From: an uncultured bacterium
Lineage (GTDB): Bacteria > Verrucomicrobiota > Lentisphaeria > Victivallales > UBA1829
Assembly: GCA_949297765.1 (NCBI GenBank)
Contig: CASFTV010000015.1
Coordinates: 1 to 64,000, forward strand
Direction: 5' to 3'
Length of the DNA stretch: 64,000 nucleotides
A model generated the notes under the pieces. That model saw only the letters and a program-made list of their open reading frames with translations. It searched no databases and was not told where the DNA came from. Position 1 is the stretch's first letter. Each line of letters begins with the position of its first letter. The position numbers and the translations under genes were made by a program. Positions 16,175 through 26,560 of the stretch are shown here, in pieces.

Positions 16175-17281
16175 ATGAAGAAACAAAACCGGAAATTGTA
16201 TTCCGTCCTTTTCCTGACCTCTCTGACGCTCTCGCTGTATGCGGCCGCACCGCGGACCGGCGGCAAAGTTGTTGTCGGAGCGGAAAAAGTCACGGAGGCG
16301 GAAGATTATGAAATTCGTCATTACACCGGACAGGTCGTCTCCAAGTCGGTCGTCAACATCGTTGCCAGAGTCTCCGGAGAAATTCTGGAAATCGGATTCA
16401 AGGACGGCGATGTCGTCCGCAAAGGGCAGATGCTCTACAAACTCGATCCTGTTCAGTATGAAGCGGCTGTTAAAGGAGCGGAAGCCAGCATCGAAAAATG
16501 CAAAGCCGAACTCACTTACGCCCAGAGCAACTTCAACCGGATCAATCTGCTCTATCAGAAGCAGGCCTCAAGTCTGGATACCATGGAAAACGCCAAAGCC
16601 ACTCTCGGGGCCGCGAAAGCCGCTCTGCTCTCCGCGGAAGCGGAACTGATTACGGCAAAGGACAATCTGAAAAATACGGTCATCACGGCGCCGCAGGGCG
16701 GTCTTGTCGGCGTCACCGCCTTCACGCAGGGGAATTATATCACGCCGAATTCGGGAACGCTGCTCACCATTATTCAAGTTCAGCCGATCCGGGTGCGTTT
16801 TTCGATCAGTTCAGCAGATCTACTCGTCATGTTCGGCAGCCACAAGGATCTTGTAAAAAACGGACGAGTCGAACTCAAGCTCGCGGATGGGAGCCGCTTC
16901 CCGGAAAAGGGGGAAATCGAACTTTTGAACAACGAGGTCAACTCCAGGACCGACGCCATTCAGATCTATGCCAGCTTTCCAAACGCGGAACGGAAACTCA
17001 TTACAGGCAATACCCTGTCGGTAATGCTTTCCCGGAAGACCGGGAAACGTCTTCCGGCGATCTCTCCTTCGGCCCTGATGCACGACACGAACGGATCGTA
17101 CGTCTATGTTCTTGATTCCGCAAACAAAGTGGAAAAACGGTATGTGGCGCCGGGCAATGCGACCCCGAAACTTCAGCTGATCAAAGAAGGCCTGAAACCA
17201 GGGGAAACCGTCATTTCAAAAGGGACCCACAAAGCCCTTCCCGGAATAACGGTGGAAGCAAATTTTGAGCAGAAGAGGTAA
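16175..17281 (+). CDS. RND efflux periplasmic adaptor (membrane fusion protein)
   Basis: 368 residues, GGAGG upstream. The signal peptide is at 1-23 (SVLFLTSLTLSLYAAA). A lipoyl-like half-motif 'VARVSGEILEIGFKDGDVVR' is followed by an alpha-hairpin rich in Ala and Lys (about residues 95-165), the second lipoyl half 'NTVITAPQGGLVGVTAFTQG', and the beta-barrel and membrane-proximal domains. It bridges the inner-membrane pump encoded next to an outer-membrane channel. The pump gene starts 4 bases after its stop. No TolC-type channel gene lies nearby, so one must be shared from elsewhere. Confidence 0.93.
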   Translation: MKKQNRKLYSVLFLTSLTLSLYAAAPRTGGKVVVGAEKVTEAEDYEIRHYTGQVVSKSVVNIVARVSGEILEIGFKDGDVVRKGQMLYKLDPVQYEAAVKGAEASIEKCKAELTYAQSNFNRINLLYQKQASSLDTMENAKATLGAAKAALLSAEAELITAKDNLKNTVITAPQGGLVGVTAFTQGNYITPNSGTLLTIIQVQPIRVRFSISSADLLVMFGSHKDLVKNGRVELKLADGSRFPEKGEIELLNNEVNSRTDAIQIYASFPNAERKLITGNTLSVMLSRKTGKRLPAISPSALMHDTNGSYVYVLDSANKVEKRYVAPGNATPKLQLIKEGLKPGETVISKGTHKALPGITVEANFEQKR

Positions 17282-17285
17282 GATC

Positions 17286-20200
17286 ATGTTTTCGAAAATC
17301 TTCATTGAACGTCCGCGCCTGGCCATGGTCGTGAGTCTGGTTCTTGTGCTGACAGGAGTCATCTCCCTGTTCAAGCTGCCGGTTGCGGAATATCCGGAAA
17401 TCGCGCCGCCCACGCTCTATGTTTCGACGACCTATCCGGGAGCCAGCGCCGAAGTCATCGTCCAGACCGTCGCCATTCCTCTGGAAGACGAGATCAACGG
17501 CGTGGACGATCTTCTCTACTTCTCCTCCACAAGCGACAATTCCGGCAACTACTCCTGCCGGGTCACCTTCCAGAGCGGAACCGATACCGACATTGCGATG
17601 GTCAATCTGCAGAATGCGGTCAGCCGGGCGGAAGTGAATCTTCCCTCGGATGTGACCAAGAACGGAATTTCCGTGGAAAAGCGCGGCAGCGATCTGCTCG
17701 CCATGTTCGCGTTTCTGACCGACGGAAGCAAAATGGACCTCATGGAGCTGAACAACTATGTGGACTCCAACATCAAGGACGCCATCTGCCGGATTCCGGG
17801 AGTTTCCTCTGCGGAAATCATGGCATCCCGGGAATACTCCATGCGCATCTGGCTGAATCCGCTGCGCATGTCGGGACTCGGCATTTCCACGTCGGACATC
17901 ACCGCCGCCGTGGAGTCGCAGAATATTCAGGCGGCCGCGGGATCCATCGGGACGGAGCATTCCAATCAGTATGTATACTACAAACTCAATGTCAAGGGAC
18001 GCCTTGTAACGCCGGAAGAGTTCGGCAACATCGTCGTCCGCCACGATTCGGACGGCAGCATTGTCCGCCTGAAAGATATTGCAGCGGTGGAGATCGGCGC
18101 CAGTTCCTATGCGGGGAAAAGCCTGTTCAACGGGAAGGAATCGGTCGGACTGGGAGTTTACCGGACGCCCGACGCCAATGCGCTGGAAACGGTCAACCGC
18201 ATCAAAACCGAACTGGAAAGCTGGTCGAAGACGCTTCCGAAAGGAGTCAGCTGTGTGGTCGCCTATGACCCGACGGAATTCATCAAGGTGTCGATGTCGG
18301 AAATCGTCACGACCCTGGTCTCGGCGCTTCTGCTGGTGGTGCTGATCACCTGGCTCTTCCTTCAGGACTGGCGGGCCACCCTGATCCCCTCCATCGCGAT
18401 TCCGGTGGCCCTGCTCGGGACATTTCCTTTCCTGCTGGCGCTGAATTACAGCATCAATGTGCTGACGATGTTCGGACTGATCCTCGTCGTCGGCTCGCTC
18501 TGCGACGATGCGATCGTGGTGGTGGAGAACTGTCAGGCGCTGATGGAACGGGAAGGACTCCCGCCGAAGGAGGCCGCGCTCAAATGCATGAACCAGATCA
18601 CGGGAGCCATCATCGCAACAACTCTTGTGACGGTCGCCTGTTATGCGCCTCTGGCATTTTACGGAGGAATGGTCGGCAACATTTACATGCAGTTTGCCGT
18701 TTCCATGTGCATTGCGCTCTGTCTTTCGACTGTGGTCGCAATGACCCTGAGTCCCGCGCTGTGCGCCCTTCTCCTCCGGAAACCGGACGGACGGGTTCCG
18801 GTCTTTTTCCGTCCGTTCAACCGCGTTCTGGACGGCAGCCGGAAGATCTACTCCTTTTTTGTCTCATTTCTGGTCCGCCGGGCGGTGCTGACGCTGATTC
18901 TGCTTGCGACCGTCTGCGGAATCGTCTGGCTGCTCTACGGGAAGATCCACAGCTCTTTTCTCCCCCGGGAGGACAAAGGGGAAATCATGTGCGACATCGA
19001 ACTGCCGCGCGGCGCCTCCGTTTCTCGGACCGACGCCGTCCTGAATGAATTCCTTGACAAAACCGCCGATATCAAAGGGATTCGCTCCACAATGATTATT
19101 TCCGGGAAAAGCGTCATGTCCGGAACCGGAGAAAACGTTGCGCGCTGCATCGTCCGTCTGGACCCGTGGGATCAGCGGACAACGCCGGAGCTGAGTCTGG
19201 ACTCCATCATCACGCAGATTCAGGAGCGGACCCGGAACATTTCCGACGCCTCGGTCATCTCGTTCACGCCTCCGGCCATCATGGGTCTCGGCGCGGCAGG
19301 CGGAGCGAACTTCAACCTCTGCGGAATCGGCAATGTTGATCCGGCAGAACTGGCGGAACTTGCCCGCTCCTTCGCCGCGCAGCTTTCTGAAAAACCGGAA
19401 ACCCGTTCCGCAATGACCTCCTATAACGCCGACACGCCCCAGCTCTTTCTGGACATCAACCGCGAGAAGGCGGAAACGCTCGGAGTCGCGACGGGAACGA
19501 TCTTCTCGACCCTCCAGAGCAAACTTGCCTCGCTCTACATCAACGATTTCACGTTTCTCGGGCGCAATTACGAAGTCAAGATGCAGTCCACCGCGAACAA
19601 CCGCTCGACACTGGACCATATCCGGGAAATCCAGGTTCCCAACGATTCCGGCGAAATGGTTCCGCTCAGCTCTCTGGGAACGCTCAACTATATGATCGGG
19701 GCAAATCAGATCACCCGGTTCAATAAAATGAGCAGTGCGGAACTCAATGTGCAGGCGAACGCCGGCGTCAGCTCCCAGCGCATTTTCGAGCTGGTGGAAG
19801 GAACGGATCTTCCGTCCAACTACCGCGTTGAATGGACCGGTTTGAGTTATCAGGAAAAACAGAATCAGGGACAGATCGTCTATCTGATGGCGCTGGCATT
19901 GCTGTTCGCCTATCTGTTTCTGGTCGCCCAGTACGAAAGCTGGACGATTCCGGTTCCGGTGATGCTCGCCGTAACCTTTGCGCTTCTCGGAGCTCTGCTG
20001 GGTCTGCTGATCTCCGGGGAAACGCTGAGCATCTACGCACAGCTCGGCATGGTGATGCTGATCGGCCTTGCGGCGAAAAACGCCATTCTGATGGTGGAAT
20101 TCTCCAAACAGGAACGGGAAAGCGGCAAGAGCGTTTTTGAAGCGGCGCTGAACGGAGCGAATCTGCGTTACCGCGCGGTGCTGATGACCGCGTGGAGTTT

Positions 20201-20399
20201 TCTGTTCGGCGTGTTTCCGCTGGTGATCGCCACCGGGGCGGGTTCGGGAAGCCGGAGAGCCATCGGAATCACGACCTTCTCCGGAATGGTGGCCGCAACC
20301 CTGATCGGGATTGTTTTCACGCCGGCTCTCTATGCGGCATTCCAGCGCATCCGGGAGTATCTGAAATCCAGACTTCTCCGCTTCCGGAAGGCCCGCTAA
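17286..20399 (+). CDS. RND efflux pump, inner-membrane permease (AcrB/HAE1 type)
   Basis: 1,037 residues from ATG 17286 (AAGAGG upstream). The usual RND layout is seen: TM1 at residues 11-28, a large periplasmic loop, TM2-6 (about 330-490) with 'VGSLCDDAIVVVENC', the proton-relay Asp-Asp equivalent. A second loop follows, then TM8-12 with 'GMVMLIGLAAKNAILMVEFS'. Length matches the AcrB family (about 1,040). It exports drugs, solvents or toxic metabolites across both membranes with the adaptor encoded just upstream. Expression is probably controlled by the MarR protein at the head of the operon. The substrate cannot be predicted. Confidence 0.95.
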   Translation: MFSKIFIERPRLAMVVSLVLVLTGVISLFKLPVAEYPEIAPPTLYVSTTYPGASAEVIVQTVAIPLEDEINGVDDLLYFSSTSDNSGNYSCRVTFQSGTDTDIAMVNLQNAVSRAEVNLPSDVTKNGISVEKRGSDLLAMFAFLTDGSKMDLMELNNYVDSNIKDAICRIPGVSSAEIMASREYSMRIWLNPLRMSGLGISTSDITAAVESQNIQAAAGSIGTEHSNQYVYYKLNVKGRLVTPEEFGNIVVRHDSDGSIVRLKDIAAVEIGASSYAGKSLFNGKESVGLGVYRTPDANALETVNRIKTELESWSKTLPKGVSCVVAYDPTEFIKVSMSEIVTTLVSALLLVVLITWLFLQDWRATLIPSIAIPVALLGTFPFLLALNYSINVLTMFGLILVVGSLCDDAIVVVENCQALMEREGLPPKEAALKCMNQITGAIIATTLVTVACYAPLAFYGGMVGNIYMQFAVSMCIALCLSTVVAMTLSPALCALLLRKPDGRVPVFFRPFNRVLDGSRKIYSFFVSFLVRRAVLTLILLATVCGIVWLLYGKIHSSFLPREDKGEIMCDIELPRGASVSRTDAVLNEFLDKTADIKGIRSTMIISGKSVMSGTGENVARCIVRLDPWDQRTTPELSLDSIITQIQERTRNISDASVISFTPPAIMGLGAAGGANFNLCGIGNVDPAELAELARSFAAQLSEKPETRSAMTSYNADTPQLFLDINREKAETLGVATGTIFSTLQSKLASLYINDFTFLGRNYEVKMQSTANNRSTLDHIREIQVPNDSGEMVPLSSLGTLNYMIGANQITRFNKMSSAELNVQANAGVSSQRIFELVEGTDLPSNYRVEWTGLSYQEKQNQGQIVYLMALALLFAYLFLVAQYESWTIPVPVMLAVTFALLGALLGLLISGETLSIYAQLGMVMLIGLAAKNAILMVEFSKQERESGKSVFEAALNGANLRYRAVLMTAWSFLFGVFPLVIATGAGSGSRRAIGITTFSGMVAATLIGIVFTPALYAAFQRIREYLKSRLLRFRKAR

Positions 20400-20428
20400 C
20401 AAGCTGGACGAAAACGCGGGAAAGAGCT

Positions 20429-21388
20429 TCACTTTTCCGCAGCAAAGATTCCCTTTGCATAACAGAAGAGATTGTGGCCGTCGTACAGCAGAGGAACAAA
20501 CGCACTTCTGCCGTACCGCTCTTTTCCGCGATTTGTCCGCACCAGCATCAATTCAAAGACTTCTCCCCGGCAGGAAGTTTTCCGGCACCATTTTCCATGA
20601 AAAATTCCAAAGGGAATTCGCAGGGCAATCCGATAGCCGTCCTTGATTCTTCGAGCATGGCAGTGAACCGTTTCCGGATCCATATCCGCATCCGCGACGA
20701 CATTCCGTCCCCATCGATCCAGAGAGTGACGAAGCATCCAGAGCACGCCGTCGGGGTTGACCAGAAATTCAAAATACTCCTTTTTCCCGGGCTCCGGACG
20801 GATAAACACTTCAAGACTATCTCCTTCATAGAGATTTCCGCCGTTGTCGCAGTTTCTTCCATTTCGTGCCACGATCTCCGAATCCTGGAACTGTGCGCCG
20901 ATATAGAGGGCGTCTTCATGCCATCCGAGGAACCAGCGGGAGGAGAATGCGCTTTTTTCCGTCTGATTGAGAACATATTCCCCGGTCATCACCCTCGCAT
21001 CGCTCCAGCCTCCCCGCCGGAAATCCGCATCCAGAGACGGCGCACACGGCAATTCGGGAATCTGCAGGACTTCCCGTTTTACCTTCCAGTTTCGTCCGAG
21101 CTGCACATCATCGTAATATTCCGCCAGACGTCTCACAGCCTCCTCCTCTGTCAGGACCTTCTGTTTCAACAGAACTCTCCGTTCGTTCACCAGACGGAGA
21201 TAACGATTTGCAGCAAATTCAGCGGGCGTTCCTTTGGAATCATAATAAAACGCAGTCGATTCGGCGACCCGCATGGCCTTTTCCCGGTCAGACAGCGTTT
21301 TTCCCTCGTCCGCCGCACAGGAAACAGAGAGAAAAAGGCACAGGTGCACAAGGCCCCTCATTCCCTTCCACACCCCGCATTCTCTCAT
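20429..21388 (-). CDS. Secreted CBM9-like carbohydrate-binding protein
   Basis: 319 residues starting at the ATG inside an ATGA overlap with the stop of the hydrolase gene, so translation is coupled. The hydrophobic stretch 'GLVHLCLFLSVSCAA' (residues about 11-25) is an export signal. Residues 120-319 resemble the CBM9/DOMON sandwich: 'DADFRRGGWSDARVM', 'FLGWHEDALYIGAQFQDSEI', 'GDSLEVFIRPEPGKKEYFEF', 'YRIALRIPF'. Binding of sugar ends or heme-like ligands is known for this fold; here sugar binding is likely from context. It is the last gene of the second regulator-pseudopilin-hydrolase cassette. Confidence 0.75.
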   Translation of the reverse strand: MRECGVWKGMRGLVHLCLFLSVSCAADEGKTLSDREKAMRVAESTAFYYDSKGTPAEFAANRYLRLVNERRVLLKQKVLTEEEAVRRLAEYYDDVQLGRNWKVKREVLQIPELPCAPSLDADFRRGGWSDARVMTGEYVLNQTEKSAFSSRWFLGWHEDALYIGAQFQDSEIVARNGRNCDNGGNLYEGDSLEVFIRPEPGKKEYFEFLVNPDGVLWMLRHSLDRWGRNVVADADMDPETVHCHARRIKDGYRIALRIPFGIFHGKWCRKTSCRGEVFELMLVRTNRGKERYGRSAFVPLLYDGHNLFCYAKGIFAAEK

Positions 21389-24300
21389 GGGATTTTCTCC
21401 GTCTCCGCAGCGATTCCGCATTCGCCCTCCGTCCGGAAGGTCCGCAGAGAGTACGGCTCCAGGCGCAGGGAAAATCCAGATTCCGGAATGCGTCTTTTTA
21501 CCCCGGTGACAGTATCCGTAATCTCACATGTGTTCCCCGTACGGATCCGGACTCCGGCAGGACGGCCCGAAGAATTGACCGCATAAAACCAGGTCTTTCC
21601 TTTCCCTTTCCACGTCCGGACCCGAACCCCGCCGCCTCCAGACGGAACATCGCAAAACACTTCATTCGGCAAAGACCGCAGAGCATTGGAAAAAGGAACC
21701 AGATATTCTTCCATTCCATACGTTCCGATCAGGAAACCGCCCTTTGTAATCGTGGCGACGTCAAAATAACGGAACGGCACCAGATAATGACGCATGGCGT
21801 GAAATCCGGCCGGATTCAAGGTGCTGACCCTCCAGGACTGCTCCTTCAGCCAGTCGGCCTTCAACGGATCCGGCTTGTCGCTCCAGTGTTTCTTTTTTGT
21901 GGCGTCCCCGACAGCGGATTCCCAGTAGCGGTCGTGCATATGAACCCAGGGATGCACCGCGCCTTCCAGCTGGGCGTAGAATTCCCGTTGCTGATCAATG
22001 GTGCGGAGATGTTCGTAAACCCCTTTTCTCAAAGTCCGTCCGGCTCTCCAGCGATAGTCCGCCGGATACAGGGACTGCTGCAAAAGGATCGAAGGGGAAC
22101 GCAGCATTTCCCGGTCAATTCCGGCCTCCAGGACCCGGGATGCGACAAAATCCTTCCGGCAGTAATCCGGCGCCTCCACCTCTCCCATCGGAATAAGAGT
22201 ATTGATCACCAGTTTCAAATCGCTCCGTTCCGCAGTGATCTGTCCGGCCAGCTTCCGGTAGAATTTCGCGACCTCTCCGCAGCGCCATCGGATCCATTCC
22301 TTTTTGACCGGTCCGGTCAGAAAGCGGTAATACTCTTTCCCCCGCAGGGGATCGTTCCGGTCCGCGGGCTTTTTCAAACTGCTCGATCATAAAATCATTG
22401 TATCCGGCTTTCAAGTCGCCGAGAGAGAGCAGCGAATGACGTGTAATATGCAGAACAATCCCTTTGAACGACCGATGACGCTTTCCGACGGCAAGGATTT
22501 TTCTGACATTCTCCCGCACCTCTCTCTGCACCTCCGGATGAAGAATATTGAAATTCGGCGGAGTTCCGTGCCAGCCTCCGAAATTCGGTTTTCCCGTGTT
22601 CAGAATGGAAAGGGGAGTCCTGTGAAGGGCGCCGCTCACGACATTGGCCTCTGTCAGTTTCCGGTGATCGAAGGAAAGCAAATTGTTCTGATTGAGGGAC
22701 CCCATGAAAGAGAGGCCTTCCCGGTCGAATACCGTCAGCAAAGCGTCGAGAAAATCCGGAGCATGTCCCCTGGAGGAATCGTGGCTCCCAACCAGCCCGC
22801 TGTAAAAGCAGACCGGATAAATCAGAAGATTCTGCGCACTGAATTTCATGTATGCACACAAGCGCTGCAGCATCTGCTCCAGTCCCGGCATCATCCGGGG
22901 ATCGATGCCAAATCCGAGATTGAGCGCCGGATCCTCATAATAGATTCCCACATTCCGAGTCTCTGTTCTCCCGTTTCCGGGGATGTTCCGCAGACGATCG
23001 GGCAGACCGCCGGAAATTTGATGGATCCGGATCTCCGAAATGGCTGCCGGGGCATCCGCTCTTGCGGTCATCACCAGGATTGCATTGTCCTTTCCGGATG
23101 CGAAAAAGAGATTTCCGGATGTCAGGATTCTTCCGCTGTTTTCGTATTCATCGCCGGCACAGTATCCGCTCTGCAGTTCGTAGGAGTTTTTGCGGCAGTT
23201 CTGCACAAGGACCTCCGCGGTTCGCCGCCGGTCGTCCGGATAATCATATTCGATCCAGTACAGCCCTTCAGGGTCGGGCACGGAGAATCGGATGGCAAAA
23301 CGGTTGCATCGTCCGCTGCCGGCCTCCAGATAACGCCGCTTTCCCAGCCGTCCTTCCCGAAGATCCCCTTTTGCAGCAAAACGGTCCGGATTGGAACGGA
23401 TTTCCAAAGGATCAATGCGTTCCAGAAGAATCGTTTTCATGGGACCTTTTGCCAGATGGGGATTCGTTTCCCGAAGAATCCAGTATTCCTGGCGGACCGG
23501 AACTCCGGAGGTGCCTTTCGCCTCAAGAAAATAGCGCCCGGGAGAGAGGGAAAGAGTCCGTTCCACGCATCGTTCCTCGCCCGCCCCCAGAGAAACGGAG
23601 CCGTTCATGCCGGGAACGGGAGAACCATTCTCCGCAATCAGAGACCATTCTGCGGAAATCTCCGTTCCGCCTTCATTTTTCAGAAGGAAACGGAAGGGTC
23701 CCGGATAGCCGTAATGATGGGGAAGCTCCAGGGAGAGCGGCAGGACTTTCCGTTTCTCGGCCAGGATCTTCTCCTCGGGGAGGGGTTCGGAATGAATGGT
23801 CAGCTCATCAATCACTCCGTTCGCCCACTGTCCGTTGTAGGATCCGACAAAGAAGGAATGAATGCGGTCCGTTCGCTTTTCGGGATGCGGATCCCCGGAG
23901 ACGATCTTCAGCGGACAGATCGACGGAAGCATCTGCTCATGCCGTTTTCCATTCACATAAAGAGCCGAGCGGCCGTTTTCCCAGACAAGAACAAGATGAT
24001 ACCATCCGCCGGGGACGAGCTGAATTCCGTCGATGTAGGCATCCCGGTCATCGCTGATGTCCGCCCGCAGGAAATCGCCGTGACACCAGAGAAACACGGC
24101 TCCGGTTCCCAGACGCTTCGGCGGTCGGTTCACCGAAAAAAGGGTCCGCCATTGCCGGGGATCGGACGTTCTCACAAACGCCTTCCTCCACTCCGGTTTG
24201 TACCACAGGGAAAGACTCCCCCTCTCAAGATTCAGATTTCCCTTCAGGGAATATCGAAGACGTGTTCTGTTTCCGGAATGAATCCGAATGCCCGATCCAC

Positions 24301-24466
24301 GGATTCCGGCCGTATATTCCGGAGTTCCGTGAACGTCCACATTCCGATCCCCCATCGCCCGGTCCGGAAGAACGGAATGCTCAAACGGCAGAGAAAACAG
24401 CACATCCCCGAAAAGAGTCCATGAAGAACTGACAAGGAAAAGAAGCGGGAAAAGAACTCGGTTCAT
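21385..24466 (-). pseudogene. Large secreted LamG-domain TIM-barrel hydrolase, broken by a +1 frameshift
   Basis: ATG 24466 with AGGAGG upstream starts a signal peptide (MNRVLFPLLFLVSSSWTLFG). A LamG/concanavalin-like domain (about residues 25-230, 'GSLSLWYKPEW', 'HSFFVGSYNGQWANGVIDEL') follows, then a beta-rich middle and a TIM-barrel-like region. Around 22370-22374 the minus strand has five A residues. Before them the frame reads '...NDFMIEQFEKA', after them sensible protein continues one base out of phase as 'KPADRNDPLRGKEYYRFL' to 21385. Removing one A restores a protein of roughly 1,025 residues. It may be a true mutation or a sequencing error. Without repair, translation in the first frame stops at 22115. 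Confidence 0.8.
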
Positions 24467-24511
24467 GGTATATAGACCTCCTGTTTGTCTGTTTTTCACA
24501 GTCGCTCCGTT

Positions 24512-25198
24512 TTATGGAAAGAAGACCGGGCAAATGACAGAATTGAGATTGTATGCTGTTTCATGGAAATTCCGGGATCCGGCAGAGAGGTCAAGCATCA
24601 GCACATTGGTCCGGTTGTTGTGACGGCGGGAAACCGTCCGCCTCCCGGTGGAGGGATAACACGCAGGACAATCCTGATACCAGATGGTTTTCCGGTTTTC
24701 CGGATCCGCATTGTTCTCCGTGGAATCCATGAAGGTGAAGGTCCGGGAAGGCGAACGGAAACGGCTGAATCGTCTCATCGGTCCCGCCGATTCGGTCACG
24801 GGAGGAAAGACATGCTTCAGATTGCATCCGTAATCCCCGAGCCGGTGTTTCTCCTTTGCATCCCATCCCGGCACATCAGGACATCCTCCGAAAGGCGTTT
24901 TCAGCGTATCACGCACACTGGAAAGTTCGATTCCAAGCTGAGTCTCTGCCAGAGTCTCGGCAATAAACGGTGCCTTGAAGTTTCCATAGTAGGCCGGCGG
25001 CACGCAATCATCTGACGAGCCTGCGTACTGCGCCACCAGATATCCGATCTGCTTCAAAGCTCCTGTGCAGGATATGCTTCTGGCCTTCGCCCTCGCCCCG
25101 GAAAGGGCCGGAAGAAGAAGTGAAATCAGGACAGCAAGAATTGCTATAACTATCAGCAATTCTATCAGAGTAAAATAATTGTTTTTTGTTTTTCCCAT
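24512..25198 (-). CDS. Pseudopilin-like protein
   Basis: 228 residues. [20 protein letters not shown] gives the class III prepilin helix with Glu+5; the -1 residue is Tyr instead of Gly. Cys-containing periplasmic domain ('CPDVPGW', '[10 protein letters not shown]') and a late '[17 protein letters not shown]', a degenerate H-X9-DG motif. The start region is a 13-base tandem duplication: ATGGGAAAAACAA occurs at 25211-25199 and again from 25198. The first ATG is out of frame and closer to the purine-rich ribosome site, so translation may be reduced. It follows the regulator gene and precedes the large hydrolase. Confidence 0.85.
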   Translation of the reverse strand: MGKTKNNYFTLIELLIVIAILAVLISLLLPALSGARAKARSISCTGALKQIGYLVAQYAGSSDDCVPPAYYGNFKAPFIAETLAETQLGIELSSVRDTLKTPFGGCPDVPGWDAKEKHRLGDYGCNLKHVFPPVTESAGPMRRFSRFRSPSRTFTFMDSTENNADPENRKTIWYQDCPACYPSTGRRTVSRRHNNRTNVLMLDLSAGSRNFHETAYNLNSVICPVFFP

Positions 25199-25244
25199 TT
25201 GTTTTTCCCATTTTTTTTTCCTTTCTCCGCCGAAGCGGTTCTGT

Positions 25245-26297
25245 TTATCCTTTCATGCACGGAGCGATTGTCTGAATTGATTCACGAAGAGCAAGAGTCA
25301 TCGGAATTCTCCGGTTCAGCGGACCGCTTTCGCGACCGGAGATCAACGATTCCAGCAATGCCACAGTCTCTTCCGCAAGCACCCGTTTATCATAAGAAGC
25401 CGTTGTCAGAGGCGGATTGGAAAAGCGGGAACAGCGCATATCCTCCAGTCCGGCAATACTGACATCCTCCGGAATTCGGATTCCTCTTTCCTGCAGGAAA
25501 TGAAGAACTTCGATTCCCATAACGTCATTGGTCACAAAAAGCGCAGTGGGGGGCTGCTTTCCCTGGAACATCCGCTCCAGCTGTTTTTTCGCCGCAGAGG
25601 ATTCCGCAGACCATGGCAGCTCTTCCAGAGTCTCCAGCGAATGATCCGCCATTGCATCGGCATATCCTTTCGTGCGCATGGTAAAACTTCCCCGGTTGGC
25701 AGGATCCGCTGCAGAGACCAGTCCGATCCGCCTGTGCCCGCACGCGATCAGATATTCCGTCACGGCATAACTTCCCTGATAAAAGTCGGGCGAAACGGAA
25801 GAGAACGGCTCATCCGCGCTGATGCTGCTGCAGTAAACAACCGGAATCCGGTTTTTCCGGAACCAGGGCAGAAGAGGCGACTGATGAAACACAATGGCTC
25901 CCGCGGGATTGCACGCACTGCGGAGACATGTCTCGTCAAACCGCAGAGCAAGATCCAGATATCCGCGTCCACGGAGCAGAGACTGCAAATGGGTGTACAC
26001 CTCCAGCTGATATTCCTCCCGAGGATTCCTGGCCGGATCGGCAAATACAACTGCAACCTCCCGGGCATCCGAACGAAATTTGCTTTCCGCATTCCTCCGG
26101 ACAAAAATTCCAGTTCTGCCCCGGCTTTCCAGATATTGTTTCCGCTTCATATTCTGAATCGCCCGGAACACGATCACATAACTGGCATTGAGTTCGCAGC
26201 TCAGCTCCCGGATCGAAGGGATCTTCTCCCCGTCCCGATATTTGCCCGAAAGGACACGGTCTGTAAGAACCGCTTCCACGCTTTGCGTCACCGACAT
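25245..26297 (-). CDS. GntR-type wHTH / LacI-type sugar-sensor regulator
   Basis: 350 residues from ATG 26297 (AGGA 8 bases upstream); the frame is open further upstream but without a ribosome site. GntR helix: '[23 protein letters not shown]'-type pattern at residues 20-45 with wing '[10 protein letters not shown]'. LacI-type sensor: '[16 protein letters not shown]', '[18 protein letters not shown]', '[18 protein letters not shown]'. It heads the minus-strand cassette pseudopilin, LamG hydrolase and CBM9-like protein, and probably controls it in response to a sugar. A perfect 10-bp inverted repeat lies 11 bases upstream of the ATG. Confidence 0.9.
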   Translation of the reverse strand: MSVTQSVEAVLTDRVLSGKYRDGEKIPSIRELSCELNASYVIVFRAIQNMKRKQYLESRGRTGIFVRRNAESKFRSDAREVAVVFADPARNPREEYQLEVYTHLQSLLRGRGYLDLALRFDETCLRSACNPAGAIVFHQSPLLPWFRKNRIPVVYCSSISADEPFSSVSPDFYQGSYAVTEYLIACGHRRIGLVSAADPANRGSFTMRTKGYADAMADHSLETLEELPWSAESSAAKKQLERMFQGKQPPTALFVTNDVMGIEVLHFLQERGIRIPEDVSIAGLEDMRCSRFSNPPLTTASYDKRVLAEETVALLESLISGRESGPLNRRIPMTLALRESIQTIAPCMKG

Positions 26298-26307
26298 GAT
26301 ATAATCC

Positions 26308-26340
26308 TGATATAATTTTATGTATATTATAATTATATCA
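26308..26340. promoter_or_regulatory. Inverted repeat, candidate operator of the regulator
   Basis: TGATATAATT (26308-26317), 13-base spacer, AATTATATCA (26331-26340): a perfect 10-bp inverted repeat in an AT-rich promoter region directly before the regulator gene. Confidence 0.5.
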
Positions 26341-26447
26341 CAAAGGCATTCATCTGTCAAGAGAGAAAACATTTTTTAAACCAAATTTTTGGAACGGTTC
26401 GTCTGAGGCCGCCAACGGGAAGCGGCACACCGGATGATTTTCCAATC

Positions 26448-26482
26448 CGATCGGGAGATTTTTACATGATTTCCCGATCGGC
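26448..26482. repeat. Inverted repeat between regulator and CBS gene
   Basis: CCGATCGGGA (26448-26457) and TCCCGATCGG (26473-26482) form a 10-bp stem with a 15-base loop. No T-run. Function unknown. Confidence 0.5.
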
Positions 26483-26560
26483 AGCCGCTATCCATGCTTG
26501 AAATTCGCGGATTGCGCGTTACATTCTTTTACAGGGAAACAATCCGGCAGGAGGCCTATC

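Noticed and set aside
18864-20432. Antisense frame of 522 codons opposite the RND pump
   Set aside because: Shadow of a conserved permease gene; composition is unlike a folded protein.
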